A stretch of 64,000 nucleotides of DNA, taken from assembly GCF_012720115.1 (NCBI RefSeq), contig NZ_VNWN01000002.1, positions 992,001 through 1,056,000 on the forward strand. The letters are read 5' to 3'. Below the pieces are notes generated by a model. The model made no database searches. It had not been told where the DNA came from and worked only from the letters and a program-made list of their open reading frames with translations. Below, one piece after another: positions 18,757 to 26,275 of the stretch (the first letter of the stretch is position 1; each line of letters opens with the position of its first letter). Position numbers and translations under genes: made by a program. Source of the stretch: Sneathiella chinensis (GTDB lineage Bacteria > Pseudomonadota > Alphaproteobacteria > Sneathiellales > Sneathiellaceae).

Positions 18757-19839
18757 ATGACGGATGATGAAAAACAGACTGCGGTTCGGGACCGCAATGC
18801 GGACTTTGACGGACGCTTTGTCTACGCCGTGACCACAACCGGTGTTTATTGTCGTCCGTCCTGCCCCAGTCGGCAGGAAAACCCTGAAAATATGGTGTTC
18901 TTTGATGCGGCCGGGCAGGCGGAAGGTGCTGGGTTCCGGGCCTGCCTGCGCTGTCGGCCCGACATGCGATCCCTGAAGGACCCGGGCCTGTCCCTGACGC
19001 GGCAGGTCTGTTCCTTTCTGGAAGAACAGGTTCTGAGGGGCGGCGATGCGGACACGTCCCTGTCTGCGCTGGAGGCCGAGACAGGCTACAGCGCGGATCA
19101 TCTGGCCCGGACCTTCAAACGGGTCATGGGGATCAGCCCCTTCGATTATTATGATGGCCTGCGCATCCGCAAGCTGAAAGAAAACCTGAAAGAGGGAGAG
19201 ACCGTTGCCTCAGCCGCCTTCGGTGCCGGTTTTGGCTCTTCCAGTCGGTTGTATGAAAAATCCCATGATCGGCTCGGGATGACGCCGGCCTCATACGCCA
19301 AGGGCGGGAAGGGGGCGGAAATTGCCTATGGTATCGTGGATTGCGATTTGGGCAGGATGCTGGTCGCCGGAACACGAAGCGGAGTTTGCGCGGTGTATTT
19401 CGGGGATGAGGATGACCGCCTGAAAAACGATCTGAAGCAGGAATTCCCCGCCGCCGAGATTGCGCCTGATCTTGGACAGTTGGCGAACTGGACGGATGCG
19501 ATCCTGCGCTATCTGGAAAGTAAATGCAGGATGGTCCCGGATATTCCCCTTGATATGTACGGTACAGCGTTCCAAAAGCGGGTCTGGCGGGAACTTCTTA
19601 AAATCCGGCCGGGAGAGACGAAAACCTATAAGGAGGTTGCCTCTGACATGGGGCAGGAGAAATCCTCGCGGGCCGTCGGGCGGGCCTGCGCTACCAATCC
19701 GGTGTCGCTTCTGGTGCCCTGTCACCGGGTGGTGGGAAGCGATGGCAAGCTGCATGGCTACCGCTGGGGGCTGGCCCGAAAGGAACAGCTTCGAAAATGG
19801 GAAGCCTGGGCGGCCCCTGAAACAGAAAAGGCGGGGTAA
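18757..19839 (+). CDS. ada: Bifunctional methylphosphotriester/O6-methylguanine methyltransferase and AraC-type activator Ada
   Basis: A 360-residue adaptive-response protein with all three parts of Ada. The N-terminal zinc domain has the four cysteines C32, C36, C63 and C66 (GVYCRPSCPSRQ, ACLRCRPD), C32 being the expected methylphosphotriester acceptor. An AraC helix-turn-helix lies at about 90-180 (SADHLARTFKRVMGISPFDY, SRLYEKSHDRLGMTPASYAK). The C-terminal methyltransferase carries the active site PCHRV at C322, preceded by RAVGRACATNPVSLL. Methylation of the N-domain normally turns Ada into an activator of its own gene and other alkylation repair genes. The ATG is at the end of a short intergenic region with a hairpin. 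Confidence 0.95.
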   Translation: MTDDEKQTAVRDRNADFDGRFVYAVTTTGVYCRPSCPSRQENPENMVFFDAAGQAEGAGFRACLRCRPDMRSLKDPGLSLTRQVCSFLEEQVLRGGDADTSLSALEAETGYSADHLARTFKRVMGISPFDYYDGLRIRKLKENLKEGETVASAAFGAGFGSSSRLYEKSHDRLGMTPASYAKGGKGAEIAYGIVDCDLGRMLVAGTRSGVCAVYFGDEDDRLKNDLKQEFPAAEIAPDLGQLANWTDAILRYLESKCRMVPDIPLDMYGTAFQKRVWRELLKIRPGETKTYKEVASDMGQEKSSRAVGRACATNPVSLLVPCHRVVGSDGKLHGYRWGLARKEQLRKWEAWAAPETEKAG

Positions 19840-19842
19840 GGT

Positions 19843-20532
19843 CTAGCCTTCTGACTGTGTGGCGGCGGTTCTGGTGAGGCGGGCCGCTTTGGCTTCGGCC
19901 TGTTTTCTGGCAAGCCGTTCCTTGCTGCGGCGGTACTTTTCACGGGCGGCTTCCATTCTGGCCGCCGTGTCGCGGCGCCGTTCTTCCTCCCACAGTTTCA
20001 GGACTTTCTTCTGATAGGGGACGTTATATTGTTTGTTCCGGGAATGGTAATGGGCCACGGCAATATTCCAGGACCGCCCCTCGCTCCGTAACTTGTTCAG
20101 CAATGCCCCGGCATATCGGGTGTTGGCCACGGGGTCGAAGGCTTCTTCCAGACTGTCGAATGCGTCCGGGTGCCAGTACAGATTGACCTGCATGCAGCCC
20201 ACATCGATATTTTTCACGCCCTTGGCCTGAAGTTTCTGTACCTCGCGAATGGCGGCGGCCTTGGTCGGCAGATATCGCCCCCTGCCTTCGGAATATACGG
20301 TCCACGGCCAGGCAATTGTTTCCCGGCGTTCCTTGTGCCAGCGACCCGTTTCCGCAAGGGAGATGGCGTTCAAAAGACGCCGGGGCAGGCGAAGGTCCCG
20401 TTCCGTTTTTGCGGTTTCCATGCGGCAGGTTGTCAGGAATTCTGCGGCGTTTGGCGGAAAGGTCGCGGCGGCGGCAGGAACGCTGAAAAGACCGAGCAGG
20501 GCTGAAACAAGAATGGCGATATATTTGGGCAT
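19843..20532 (-). CDS. Lytic transglycosylase domain-containing protein
   Basis: A 229-residue secreted protein with a signal peptide (MPKYIAILVSALLGLFSVPA, AAAT) and an SLT-type lysozyme-like domain at about 40-180. The catalytic Glu is probably in NAISLAETGRWHK, followed by GVKNIDVGCMQVNLYWHPDA and FDPVANTRYAGALLNKL, which match the family. The C-terminus is strongly basic and charged (RRDTAARMEAAREKYRRSKE). Lytic transglycosylases cleave peptidoglycan glycan strands. The gene starts next to AGGAGG (20539-20544 in the minus direction) and is convergent with ada. Confidence 0.88.
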   Translation of the reverse strand: MPKYIAILVSALLGLFSVPAAAATFPPNAAEFLTTCRMETAKTERDLRLPRRLLNAISLAETGRWHKERRETIAWPWTVYSEGRGRYLPTKAAAIREVQKLQAKGVKNIDVGCMQVNLYWHPDAFDSLEEAFDPVANTRYAGALLNKLRSEGRSWNIAVAHYHSRNKQYNVPYQKKVLKLWEEERRRDTAARMEAAREKYRRSKERLARKQAEAKAARLTRTAATQSEG

Positions 20533-20620
20533 GATTTACCTCCTGCCTTAATAAAAGCAAGAAGCGTGCCGTTTTTGAAACCGGTCAGAAGAGAGAAGGG
20601 GAGGGGCTTGCCGGACCGTC

Positions 20621-21499
20621 TCAAACAGCCTGACGGCGGGGCGCAGCCTGATCCAGTTGTGCGCCAACTGTGGCAATCAGGGCCGACAGGTCAGATTTCA
20701 GGCGATCCATCCCCGGAATGGGGGAAAGCCGCCTTGGGCACATGTAAAGGTCCCTGTTGATTTCGATCTGCACGGCGCTGATGGCGGGGGTCAGGCTGCC
20801 ATAATGACGGGTGATATACCCCCCGGCATAAGGGGCATTGAAGCGGACGCTGTATCCAGCCTGTTTCAGGGTTCGCCCGATCATCCTGCTGACATGAGGG
20901 GCGCAGGAGGCCCCAAAACGATCCCCGATGACCATGTCGGGCAGGCGCGCGCCGTTTGTCCGGTTGCCTGACTGGCCGGGCATGGAATGACAGTCCAGCA
21001 GAAGGATAGCGCCAAACCGGTTGAGGCCTTCTTCCAACAGCCCCTTCAGGTGGTGGTGATAGGGGAAATAGCAGTTTGCGAGGCGGGCCTCCGCATCGCT
21101 GAAGGCAAGGGGGCGGGCATGAATGATTTTGCCCGCGGTGACAACCTTTGGAATGGTGCCAATGCCGGCCGACAGGCGGACGCTGCGGGTTGTCACATAG
21201 TCGGGCAGGGTGTCCCGGTACATGTCCGGGTCCAGTTCAAAGGGTTGCCGATTGACGTCACAATAGACGCGGGGGAATGTGGCCTTGATCAGCGGTGCCC
21301 CAAGGCTTGGGGCCGATGAAAACAGTTCATCGACCAGAAAGTCCTCGGACTGGCGCAAGGTATTGATATCCAGTCGGCTGAGCCGGGTAAACGGCGCGGG
21401 ATACTGCCTGCCGCTATGGGGGGAAGACAGGACAACCGGTAGCGTCCAGTCGGTTGGACGGAGGATTTCAAGCGGCTTTTCCGAAAAGAGTGTTTTCAT
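20621..21499 (-). CDS. N-formylglutamate amidohydrolase
   Basis: A 292-residue member of the N-formylglutamate amidohydrolase family (PF05013). The family pattern is clear: PVVLSSPHSGRQYPAPFTRL, ATFPRVYCDVNRQPFELDPD, CYFPYHHHLKGLLEEGLNRF, ILLLDCHSMPGQSGN and GGYITRHYGSLTPAISAVQI with EINRDLYM. Members hydrolyse N-formylglutamate in histidine degradation or related formyl/acyl amino acids; no hut genes are nearby, so the physiological substrate is uncertain. It is divergent from the cpdR-like gene, a neighbourhood shared by many alphaproteobacteria. Confidence 0.9.
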   Translation of the reverse strand: MKTLFSEKPLEILRPTDWTLPVVLSSPHSGRQYPAPFTRLSRLDINTLRQSEDFLVDELFSSAPSLGAPLIKATFPRVYCDVNRQPFELDPDMYRDTLPDYVTTRSVRLSAGIGTIPKVVTAGKIIHARPLAFSDAEARLANCYFPYHHHLKGLLEEGLNRFGAILLLDCHSMPGQSGNRTNGARLPDMVIGDRFGASCAPHVSRMIGRTLKQAGYSVRFNAPYAGGYITRHYGSLTPAISAVQIEINRDLYMCPRRLSPIPGMDRLKSDLSALIATVGAQLDQAAPRRQAV

Positions 21500-21655
21500 G
21501 GCCGGTCACGGAAAAGGGCGGAAGGCCCGGTTGTTCAGATGATAAAATTATGGGAGATCGAATGAAAAAGGCCAACCCTTTTTGCCAAGGCTGACAAGAT
21601 GGTATAGTCTTCTTTTTGAATGAAGATTGATTGTTTGGCGTAAAAGACGGGACGG

Positions 21656-22027
21656 ATGGCGCGTATACTCCTCGCAGAAGATGACAGCTCCTTGAGGCAT
21701 TTCCTCGCGAAAAGCCTGGAGGCTGCCGGGCATGAAGTGATTGCCTTCGGGGATGGGGAAGATGCCCTTCCGGTTCTCGATGCGGGGCCTTTCGATATCC
21801 TTATTTCCGATGTGGTCATGCCGAATGTGGGCGGTATAGAACTTGCCGTGAAAGCCAAGGCAAGCCTGCCGAACCTACCGGTTATCTTCATCACCGGGTT
21901 TTCCGCCGTCGCGGTGGAAATGTCAGAGCAGGGGCAGGCGGGTAATCAGGTTCTGTCCAAGCCGTTTCACCTGAGTACGCTGGTGGAAGCGGTGGATCGG
22001 GCACTGGATACGAAGGCCGCTTCCTGA
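21656..22027 (+). CDS. cpdR: CpdR-like single-domain response regulator
   Basis: A 123-residue receiver domain without an output domain. The acidic pocket is AEDD near residues 8-11, the phosphoacceptor Asp lies in FDILISDVVMPNVGGIELA (about D56), and Thr/Lys of the signalling face are in IFITGFSAVAVE and VLSKPFHLSTLVE. The C-terminal ITGFSAVAVE and LSKPFHL segments are those of CpdR, which in Caulobacter and relatives controls polar localisation and adaptor function of ClpXP during the cell cycle. The position beside N-formylglutamate amidohydrolase and tRNA-Val supports the name. Confidence 0.85.
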   Translation: MARILLAEDDSSLRHFLAKSLEAAGHEVIAFGDGEDALPVLDAGPFDILISDVVMPNVGGIELAVKAKASLPNLPVIFITGFSAVAVEMSEQGQAGNQVLSKPFHLSTLVEAVDRALDTKAAS

Positions 22028-22060
22028 TCGGTTAAAGGGTCGGTTGAATGGCCGGTCAGG

Positions 22061-22089
22061 TGACCCGTCAAATGACCCGTCAAATGACC
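22061..22089 (+). repeat. Tandem 12-base direct repeat TGACCCGTCAAA
   Basis: TGACCCGTCAAA occurs at 22061-22072 and again at 22073-22084, followed by a partial third copy TGACC and a T-rich stretch. It lies between cpdR and the tRNA-Val promoter. Its role is not known. Confidence 0.6.
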
Positions 22090-22127
22090 TCTTTTTTGCC
22101 TGTTTTTAAAAATCCTGAAAATTGGTC

Positions 22128-22156
22128 TTGCATTGGTTCGTTGGCCACATTATAAG
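22128..22156 (+). promoter_or_regulatory. Sigma-70-type promoter of tRNA-Val
   Basis: TTGCAT (22128-22133) and TATAAG (22151-22156) are separated by 17 bases and lie about 35 bases before the mature tRNA, an expected arrangement for a stable RNA promoter. Confidence 0.65.
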
Positions 22157-22190
22157 ACCGTCACTTCGTTGATGAAGTTCGGAATTATCC

Positions 22191-22267
22191 GGGTGTATAG
22201 CTCAGTTGGTTAGAGCGTTGCCTTGACATGGCAGAGGTCACAAGTTCGAATCTTGTTACACCCACCA
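22191..22267 (+). tRNA. tRNA-Val (anticodon GAC)
   Basis: A full 77-base tRNA. The acceptor arms GGGTGTA and TACACCC pair, the D-arm has GCTCAGTTGGTTAGAGC, the anticodon loop TTGACAT gives GAC, and the T-arm contains the TTCGAATC core. The 3' CCA is encoded (22265-22267). It would read GTC and GTT valine codons. Confidence 0.97.
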
Positions 22268-22467
22268 TTCCCCTCCCTTCCAGAATATTCCATCAGATAG
22301 TTCAGGCAGCATCTTGCGATGCACAAAAATTCTGTTCTTTCCTCTTTACAAGGGGCGAGAGGGACGCTAGCCTGCTTTTCATGAATTACGAATTTTCAAA
22401 TATGCAAATTGTGGTGGTCATTTCTACATAGAAATGGCGGAAGCAACTCGCATGTGAAAATTGATCC
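22268..22467. other. Gene-free region after tRNA-Val
   Basis: About 200 AT-rich bases with no convincing protein-coding frame; the only long frame runs out of the tRNA. It leads directly into a strong terminator at 22468, so a tRNA trailer or a small non-coding transcript ending there is possible. Confidence 0.35.
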
Positions 22468-22494
22468 ATCCGCCCAGTGAGGCGGATTTTTTTG
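22468..22494 (+). terminator. Rho-independent terminator
   Basis: ATCCGCC (22468-22474) pairs perfectly with GGCGGAT (22481-22487) around the loop CAGTGA, followed by TTTTTTG. It lies about 200 bases after tRNA-Val and 38 bases before the next start codon. Confidence 0.85.
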
Positions 22495-22532
22495 TTTTCT
22501 ACCTCTCGGGCTTTAAAAACAGAGGTAGACCC

Positions 22533-23027
22533 ATGACACAATCAACAAAAACACCGTCCCTTCATCTGTTTTGCGGCAAGATGGCCGCAGGCAAGTCCAC
22601 CCTTGCGCGGGAATTGGCCACGCGTCACGGCGCCGTTCTGATCAGCGAGGATGAGTGGTTGTCTCTTTTGTATCCGGAAGGGATCAACACGCTTCAGGAT
22701 TACCTGACCTGTTCCTCCCGGTTGAAGCGGGTCCTGAAGGATCATATCCGTACCTTGCTGGCCGAGGGGGTTTCCGTGATCCTTGATTTTCCGGGGAACA
22801 CCAAGACCCAGCGGGCGTGGCTGCGGTCGCTCTATATCGATAATGGTGTGGATCACGTCCTGCATTATGTGGATCGGACCAATGCGGACTGTCTTGTTCA
22901 GTTGAAGAAACGCAACCAGGAAAAGGCGGAAGGGTCGAAATTCACCACCCCAGAGGAGTTTATGATGGTGACCGGTTATTTCGAACCGCCGATGGAGACC
23001 GAAGGGTTCAATATCCACCGTCACTGA
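22533..23027 (+). CDS. AAA family ATPase / P-loop kinase
   Basis: A 164-residue P-loop protein starting at ATG 22533. The Walker A motif is CGKMAAGKSTLARELATRHG, followed by ISEDEWLSLLYPE, VSVILDFPGNTKTQRAWLRS and a lid region LHYVDRTNADCLVQLKKRNQ. This pattern is of small nucleotide-dependent kinases of the AAA_33/zeta-like type that phosphorylate an unidentified small molecule. A frame that starts earlier (22461) would cross the terminator and is rejected. No partner antitoxin is present, so a zeta-toxin role is unlikely. Confidence 0.82.
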   Translation: MTQSTKTPSLHLFCGKMAAGKSTLARELATRHGAVLISEDEWLSLLYPEGINTLQDYLTCSSRLKRVLKDHIRTLLAEGVSVILDFPGNTKTQRAWLRSLYIDNGVDHVLHYVDRTNADCLVQLKKRNQEKAEGSKFTTPEEFMMVTGYFEPPMETEGFNIHRH

Positions 23028-23044
23028 GGTCATGTCCCGACAGG

Positions 23045-23066
23045 CCCCCAAGGTCGGCCTTGGGGG
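23045..23066. terminator. Strong GC hairpin between convergent genes
   Basis: CCCCCAAGG (23045-23053) pairs perfectly with CCTTGGGGG (23058-23066) around a TCGG tetraloop, exactly between two convergent genes. No U-run follows on either side. Confidence 0.5.
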
Positions 23067-23080
23067 TGGGGCGGCCCGGA

Positions 23081-23962
23081 TCAGGCCCCCGGCGGAACCG
23101 GACGGGCCGGGCCGTTGCTTGCGGTGCTTTCAAGGGAGCCAAGCGGCATGGCAGCCCCTTCCGGGCAGAGGAGGGGGATGCCCGCCTTCTTGAGGGCATC
23201 CAGTATCTGGCCGTTGACGGCATAGCGAACCTGAAAATACTGCCGCCCCGGCACCCAGTAGCGAATACCGATGACAACCCCGCCATAGGTAAAATCCTGT
23301 ACCCCGGCCTGCGGGGCAGGCTCGGTAATAATATCGGGACAGGCGGCGATAACCTCCAGAATAAGCGCGGTGGCGCGGTGGATATCCTCGTCCGTTGACA
23401 GGGCCAGCTTGGTTTCGACAATCCGGGTTTCCTGCGAATTGACGAGGACCTGCCCGACGATTTCCTTGTTGGGAATGGTGATGCTTTCGCCGTCTTCACC
23501 GGTCAGGAATGTGGCGCCAAGGGTAATCCTGTCGACGACACCGCTCACCCCGTGCACGGTCAGCACATTTCCCACCACAAACGGGCGGGTGGCAATGATG
23601 GCTAGGCCAGAGCCAAAATTGGACAGGGGTCCCTGCAAGGCCAGCGTTGCGCCGAATGTGGCAGCACCGGCCAGTGCGATCAGCGGGGCGATACTGATCC
23701 CGAAATTCCCGAGGGTGATGATCACCAGCAGGATGATCAGGATCAGCTTGGTTGTGCTGCCGACAAATTGCGACAGGGTCTGGTCGATATTCCGGGACAG
23801 GCAGACCTGCTCTATCCGGTTGCCGATCCAGTTTGCCGCAATAAAGCCGAACAGGAAGAAGGCCAGCGCGCCCAAAATCTGAAAACCGTACTGGACGGCA
23901 AAATCAGTGGCGACCTGTACCCAGTGAGAAACGGTCTCAAGATTTTGTTCAACGCTTTCCAT
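23081..23962 (-). CDS. Mechanosensitive ion channel family protein (MscS type)
   Basis: A 293-residue MscS-type channel. After a polar N-terminus it has three hydrophobic helices: about 24-48 (YGFQILGALAFFLFGFIAAN), 67-85 (TKLILIILLVIITLGNFGIS) and the glycine/alanine-rich pore helix 88-115 (LIALAGAATFGATLALQGPL). The MscS cytoplasmic beta domain follows (FVVGNVLTVHGVSGVVDRIT, ESITIPNKEIVGQVLVN). These channels release solutes on hypo-osmotic shock. It is a standalone minus-strand gene, with the DUF748-like gene upstream in the same direction. Confidence 0.92.
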   Translation of the reverse strand: MESVEQNLETVSHWVQVATDFAVQYGFQILGALAFFLFGFIAANWIGNRIEQVCLSRNIDQTLSQFVGSTTKLILIILLVIITLGNFGISIAPLIALAGAATFGATLALQGPLSNFGSGLAIIATRPFVVGNVLTVHGVSGVVDRITLGATFLTGEDGESITIPNKEIVGQVLVNSQETRIVETKLALSTDEDIHRATALILEVIAACPDIITEPAPQAGVQDFTYGGVVIGIRYWVPGRQYFQVRYAVNGQILDALKKAGIPLLCPEGAAMPLGSLESTASNGPARPVPPGA

Positions 23963-23985
23963 TGTCTGTCTTCCTTGCGTCAGGA

Positions 23986-24819
23986 TTACTTGAACAGGCC
24001 TTTGACGCCCTCGGTTGCCCCTTTAAGGGCATCACCTGCACCGCCGGCGGCCCCTTCAAGGGCCTTTCCGGCACCGCCCGCGCCTTCGGTGATGGCCTTG
24101 CCTGCGCCGCCAAGGCCCTGTTTCAGGCTGTCGAGGGTTTTACCAACACCAAGGCCCTGAACCACATTCATGGAGCTGCTGGTCAGTTTGTCCATGATCT
24201 GTGCCGCGACTTCTTCGGGGGTCGCACCATTTTCCTTCTTGCCGATATCCTTCATGCGGATTGTGGGCAGGTTGCCTTCAATCTTTTTGTTCAGGGTGAT
24301 CGGGGCCTTGACGCCAACGCGGCCATTCTGGATCACCAGTGAATCGATGATCAGCTTCGGTCCTTCCCCGCCATCGGCGCTGTCTGAACTTTCCGTTCCG
24401 CTGGAAGAGGCATTGGCCTTCATGAAGCTATCCACATTGTTCTTGATGGTATCAAGGTTGTTTGTGGTCTGGTTCAACTCGTAGGTGACCTTCGGGGCAT
24501 CGACGACAATTTCCCGAATATGAATGAGTTTGTCACTGGTTCCGCCCATATCGACACTGACGGAAATAGCGCCAAGTTCGAAGGCTGTTGGCTCTTCAAA
24601 GCCGTCGGGGTTGCCAACAGAAAGGCCGCGCAACGCTCCCGCTCCGGAGGTCAGGTCCAGATCAACCTCGTTAAGGGTAACATCCGTCCGGGTCACTTCC
24701 GATCCGTATTCTTCAACGGCGCTGATAATGATTTTGTCCAGATTGAAATACAGGAAGGCAACAATGGCCCCCAGGATCAGGACGATTACGGCGAGGACGC
24801 CTCCGACGATTTTACCCAT
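23986..24819 (-). CDS. AsmA/DUF748-like membrane-anchored protein with Gly/Ala-rich repeat tail
   Basis: A 277-residue protein starting at ATG 24817-24819 (MGKIVGGVLAVIVLILGAIV), a single N-terminal membrane anchor. The following domain (EYGSEVTRTDVTLNEVDLDL, GALRGLSVGNPDGFEEPTAF, LIHIREIVVDAPKVTYELN) resembles the first part of AsmA and DUF748 proteins. The last 70 or so residues are a low-complexity repeat with units like GGAGKALEGAAGGAGDALKG. A longer frame from 24972 would precede the membrane anchor and is unlikely. The role is unknown but probably envelope related. Confidence 0.8.
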   Translation of the reverse strand: MGKIVGGVLAVIVLILGAIVAFLYFNLDKIIISAVEEYGSEVTRTDVTLNEVDLDLTSGAGALRGLSVGNPDGFEEPTAFELGAISVSVDMGGTSDKLIHIREIVVDAPKVTYELNQTTNNLDTIKNNVDSFMKANASSSGTESSDSADGGEGPKLIIDSLVIQNGRVGVKAPITLNKKIEGNLPTIRMKDIGKKENGATPEEVAAQIMDKLTSSSMNVVQGLGVGKTLDSLKQGLGGAGKAITEGAGGAGKALEGAAGGAGDALKGATEGVKGLFK

Positions 24820-25016
24820 TGCGTTTATCCGTGATTGCGTGTGAAAGAGAGAAAAAAGATATACCGCTTCCCGGGCAGGGTCGCAACAAATAGTCCGCAA
24901 GTAAAAACACGCCTGAATAGGGCGGCGGAATGTAAATCCGGTGATGACAGGGCCCGGAAAATCACGGTACACTTATTTGAACTGTCTGGGACCTACAAAA
25001 AAGAAAGGGATAACCA

Positions 25017-26159
25017 ATGGGACCGTTAGCAGGCGTAAAAATCGTCGAAATGGGAGGAATTGGGCCGGGGCCGATGTGTGCTTTGCTGCTGGCCGACATG
25101 GGGGCGGATATCATCCGGATCGACCGGATGCAGGAAACAGGATTGGGTGTCCATACCGATCCGAAATTCAACCTTCTGATGCGGGGGCGGAAGTCCATCG
25201 CCGTGGATACCAAAACCCCGGAAGGACGGGATCTGATCCTTGATCTGGTCAGTCAGGCGGATGGCCTGATTGAAGGGTTCCGGCCGGGTGTGATGGAGCG
25301 TCTGGGGCTGGGCCCGGATGAAGTCTTTGCTCGCAACCCGAAAATCGCCTTTGGCCGGATGACCGGCTGGGGACAGGACGGGCCCATGGCCCATGCTGCG
25401 GGGCATGACCTCAACTATATCGCTCTGTCCGGGGCCTTGCACGCCATTGGCCGGAAAGGCGCACCGCCGACACCGCCACTGAACCTTGTTGGTGATTTCG
25501 GGGGCGGCGCCCTCTATCTGGCAATGGGGATGCTGGCTGTCATTCTGGAAGCCCGGACGTCGGGCAAGGGGCAGGTTGTGGACGTGTCCATGGTGGACGG
25601 TGCCGCCAGCCTGATGACCACCTTCTTCGGTCTGCGGGCCGCCGGTCGCTGGACCGACGAACGGGGAAGCAACATCCTCGATTCCGGTGCACATTTCTAT
25701 GATGTCTATGAAACCAGTGACGGAAAATATGTTTCCATCGGTTCCATTGAGACAAAATTCTATGCGTTACTGCTGAAGCTGACCGGGCTGGAAGGCGAAG
25801 ATTTGCCGAACCAGATGGATGTTAGTGCGTGGCCGCAACTGCGCGAACGTTTTGCCGAAGTCTTCAAGACCAAGACACGGGATGAATGGTGCGACATCAT
25901 GGAAGGGACGGATGTCTGCTTTGCGCCGGTCCTGTCCATGGCAGAGGCGACAAGCCATCCTCATAACGTGGCGCGGGAGACATTCGTGGAAATTGACGGT
26001 GTGGTTCAGCCCGCTCCGGCACCAAAATTCTCGCGCACCAAGTCGGAAATCAAATGTCCGCCGCCAGCCCCCGGCGCCCATACGCAAGAGGCGCTTCTGG
26101 AATGGGGCGTGGATCAGTCCCGCATTGATGCCCTTCGCGAGAAAGCGGCCATCAAGTAA
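25017..26159 (+). CDS. CaiB/BaiF CoA-transferase family, probable alpha-methylacyl-CoA racemase
   Basis: A 380-residue member of the class III CoA transferase family. The N-terminal motif GVKIVEMGGIGPGPMCALLL and RIDRMQ, NLLMRGRKSIAVDTKTPEGR are typical. Residues matching the racemase catalytic pair of mycobacterial MCR are H130 in AAGHDLNYIALSG and D160 in LVGDFGGGALYLAMG, which favours 2-methylacyl-CoA racemase over a CoA transferase. It would interconvert (R)- and (S)-2-methylacyl-CoA in branched-chain lipid breakdown. It is a single gene after a short AT-rich gap; the ATG at 25017 follows AGAAAGGGA with good spacing. Confidence 0.88.
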   Translation: MGPLAGVKIVEMGGIGPGPMCALLLADMGADIIRIDRMQETGLGVHTDPKFNLLMRGRKSIAVDTKTPEGRDLILDLVSQADGLIEGFRPGVMERLGLGPDEVFARNPKIAFGRMTGWGQDGPMAHAAGHDLNYIALSGALHAIGRKGAPPTPPLNLVGDFGGGALYLAMGMLAVILEARTSGKGQVVDVSMVDGAASLMTTFFGLRAAGRWTDERGSNILDSGAHFYDVYETSDGKYVSIGSIETKFYALLLKLTGLEGEDLPNQMDVSAWPQLRERFAEVFKTKTRDEWCDIMEGTDVCFAPVLSMAEATSHPHNVARETFVEIDGVVQPAPAPKFSRTKSEIKCPPPAPGAHTQEALLEWGVDQSRIDALREKAAIK

Positions 26160-26275
26160 AGGATGTGCGGCTCCGGGGCACCGTTCAGTCGGAAACCGGG
26201 GCCGCAAACACAGGCAATACTTGACGCCCGGCCGCTTTTCCCGGACTCTGCGCCCATGAGACAGGGGAGGCGAGT

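Noticed and set aside
22228-22431. 67-residue frame starting inside tRNA-Val
   Set aside because: Begins in the anticodon arm of a full tRNA and has no ribosome site.
22533-23027. Zeta-toxin type toxin-antitoxin system
   Set aside because: The P-loop kinase fold fits, but no antitoxin gene precedes or follows it and it ends at a convergent hairpin.
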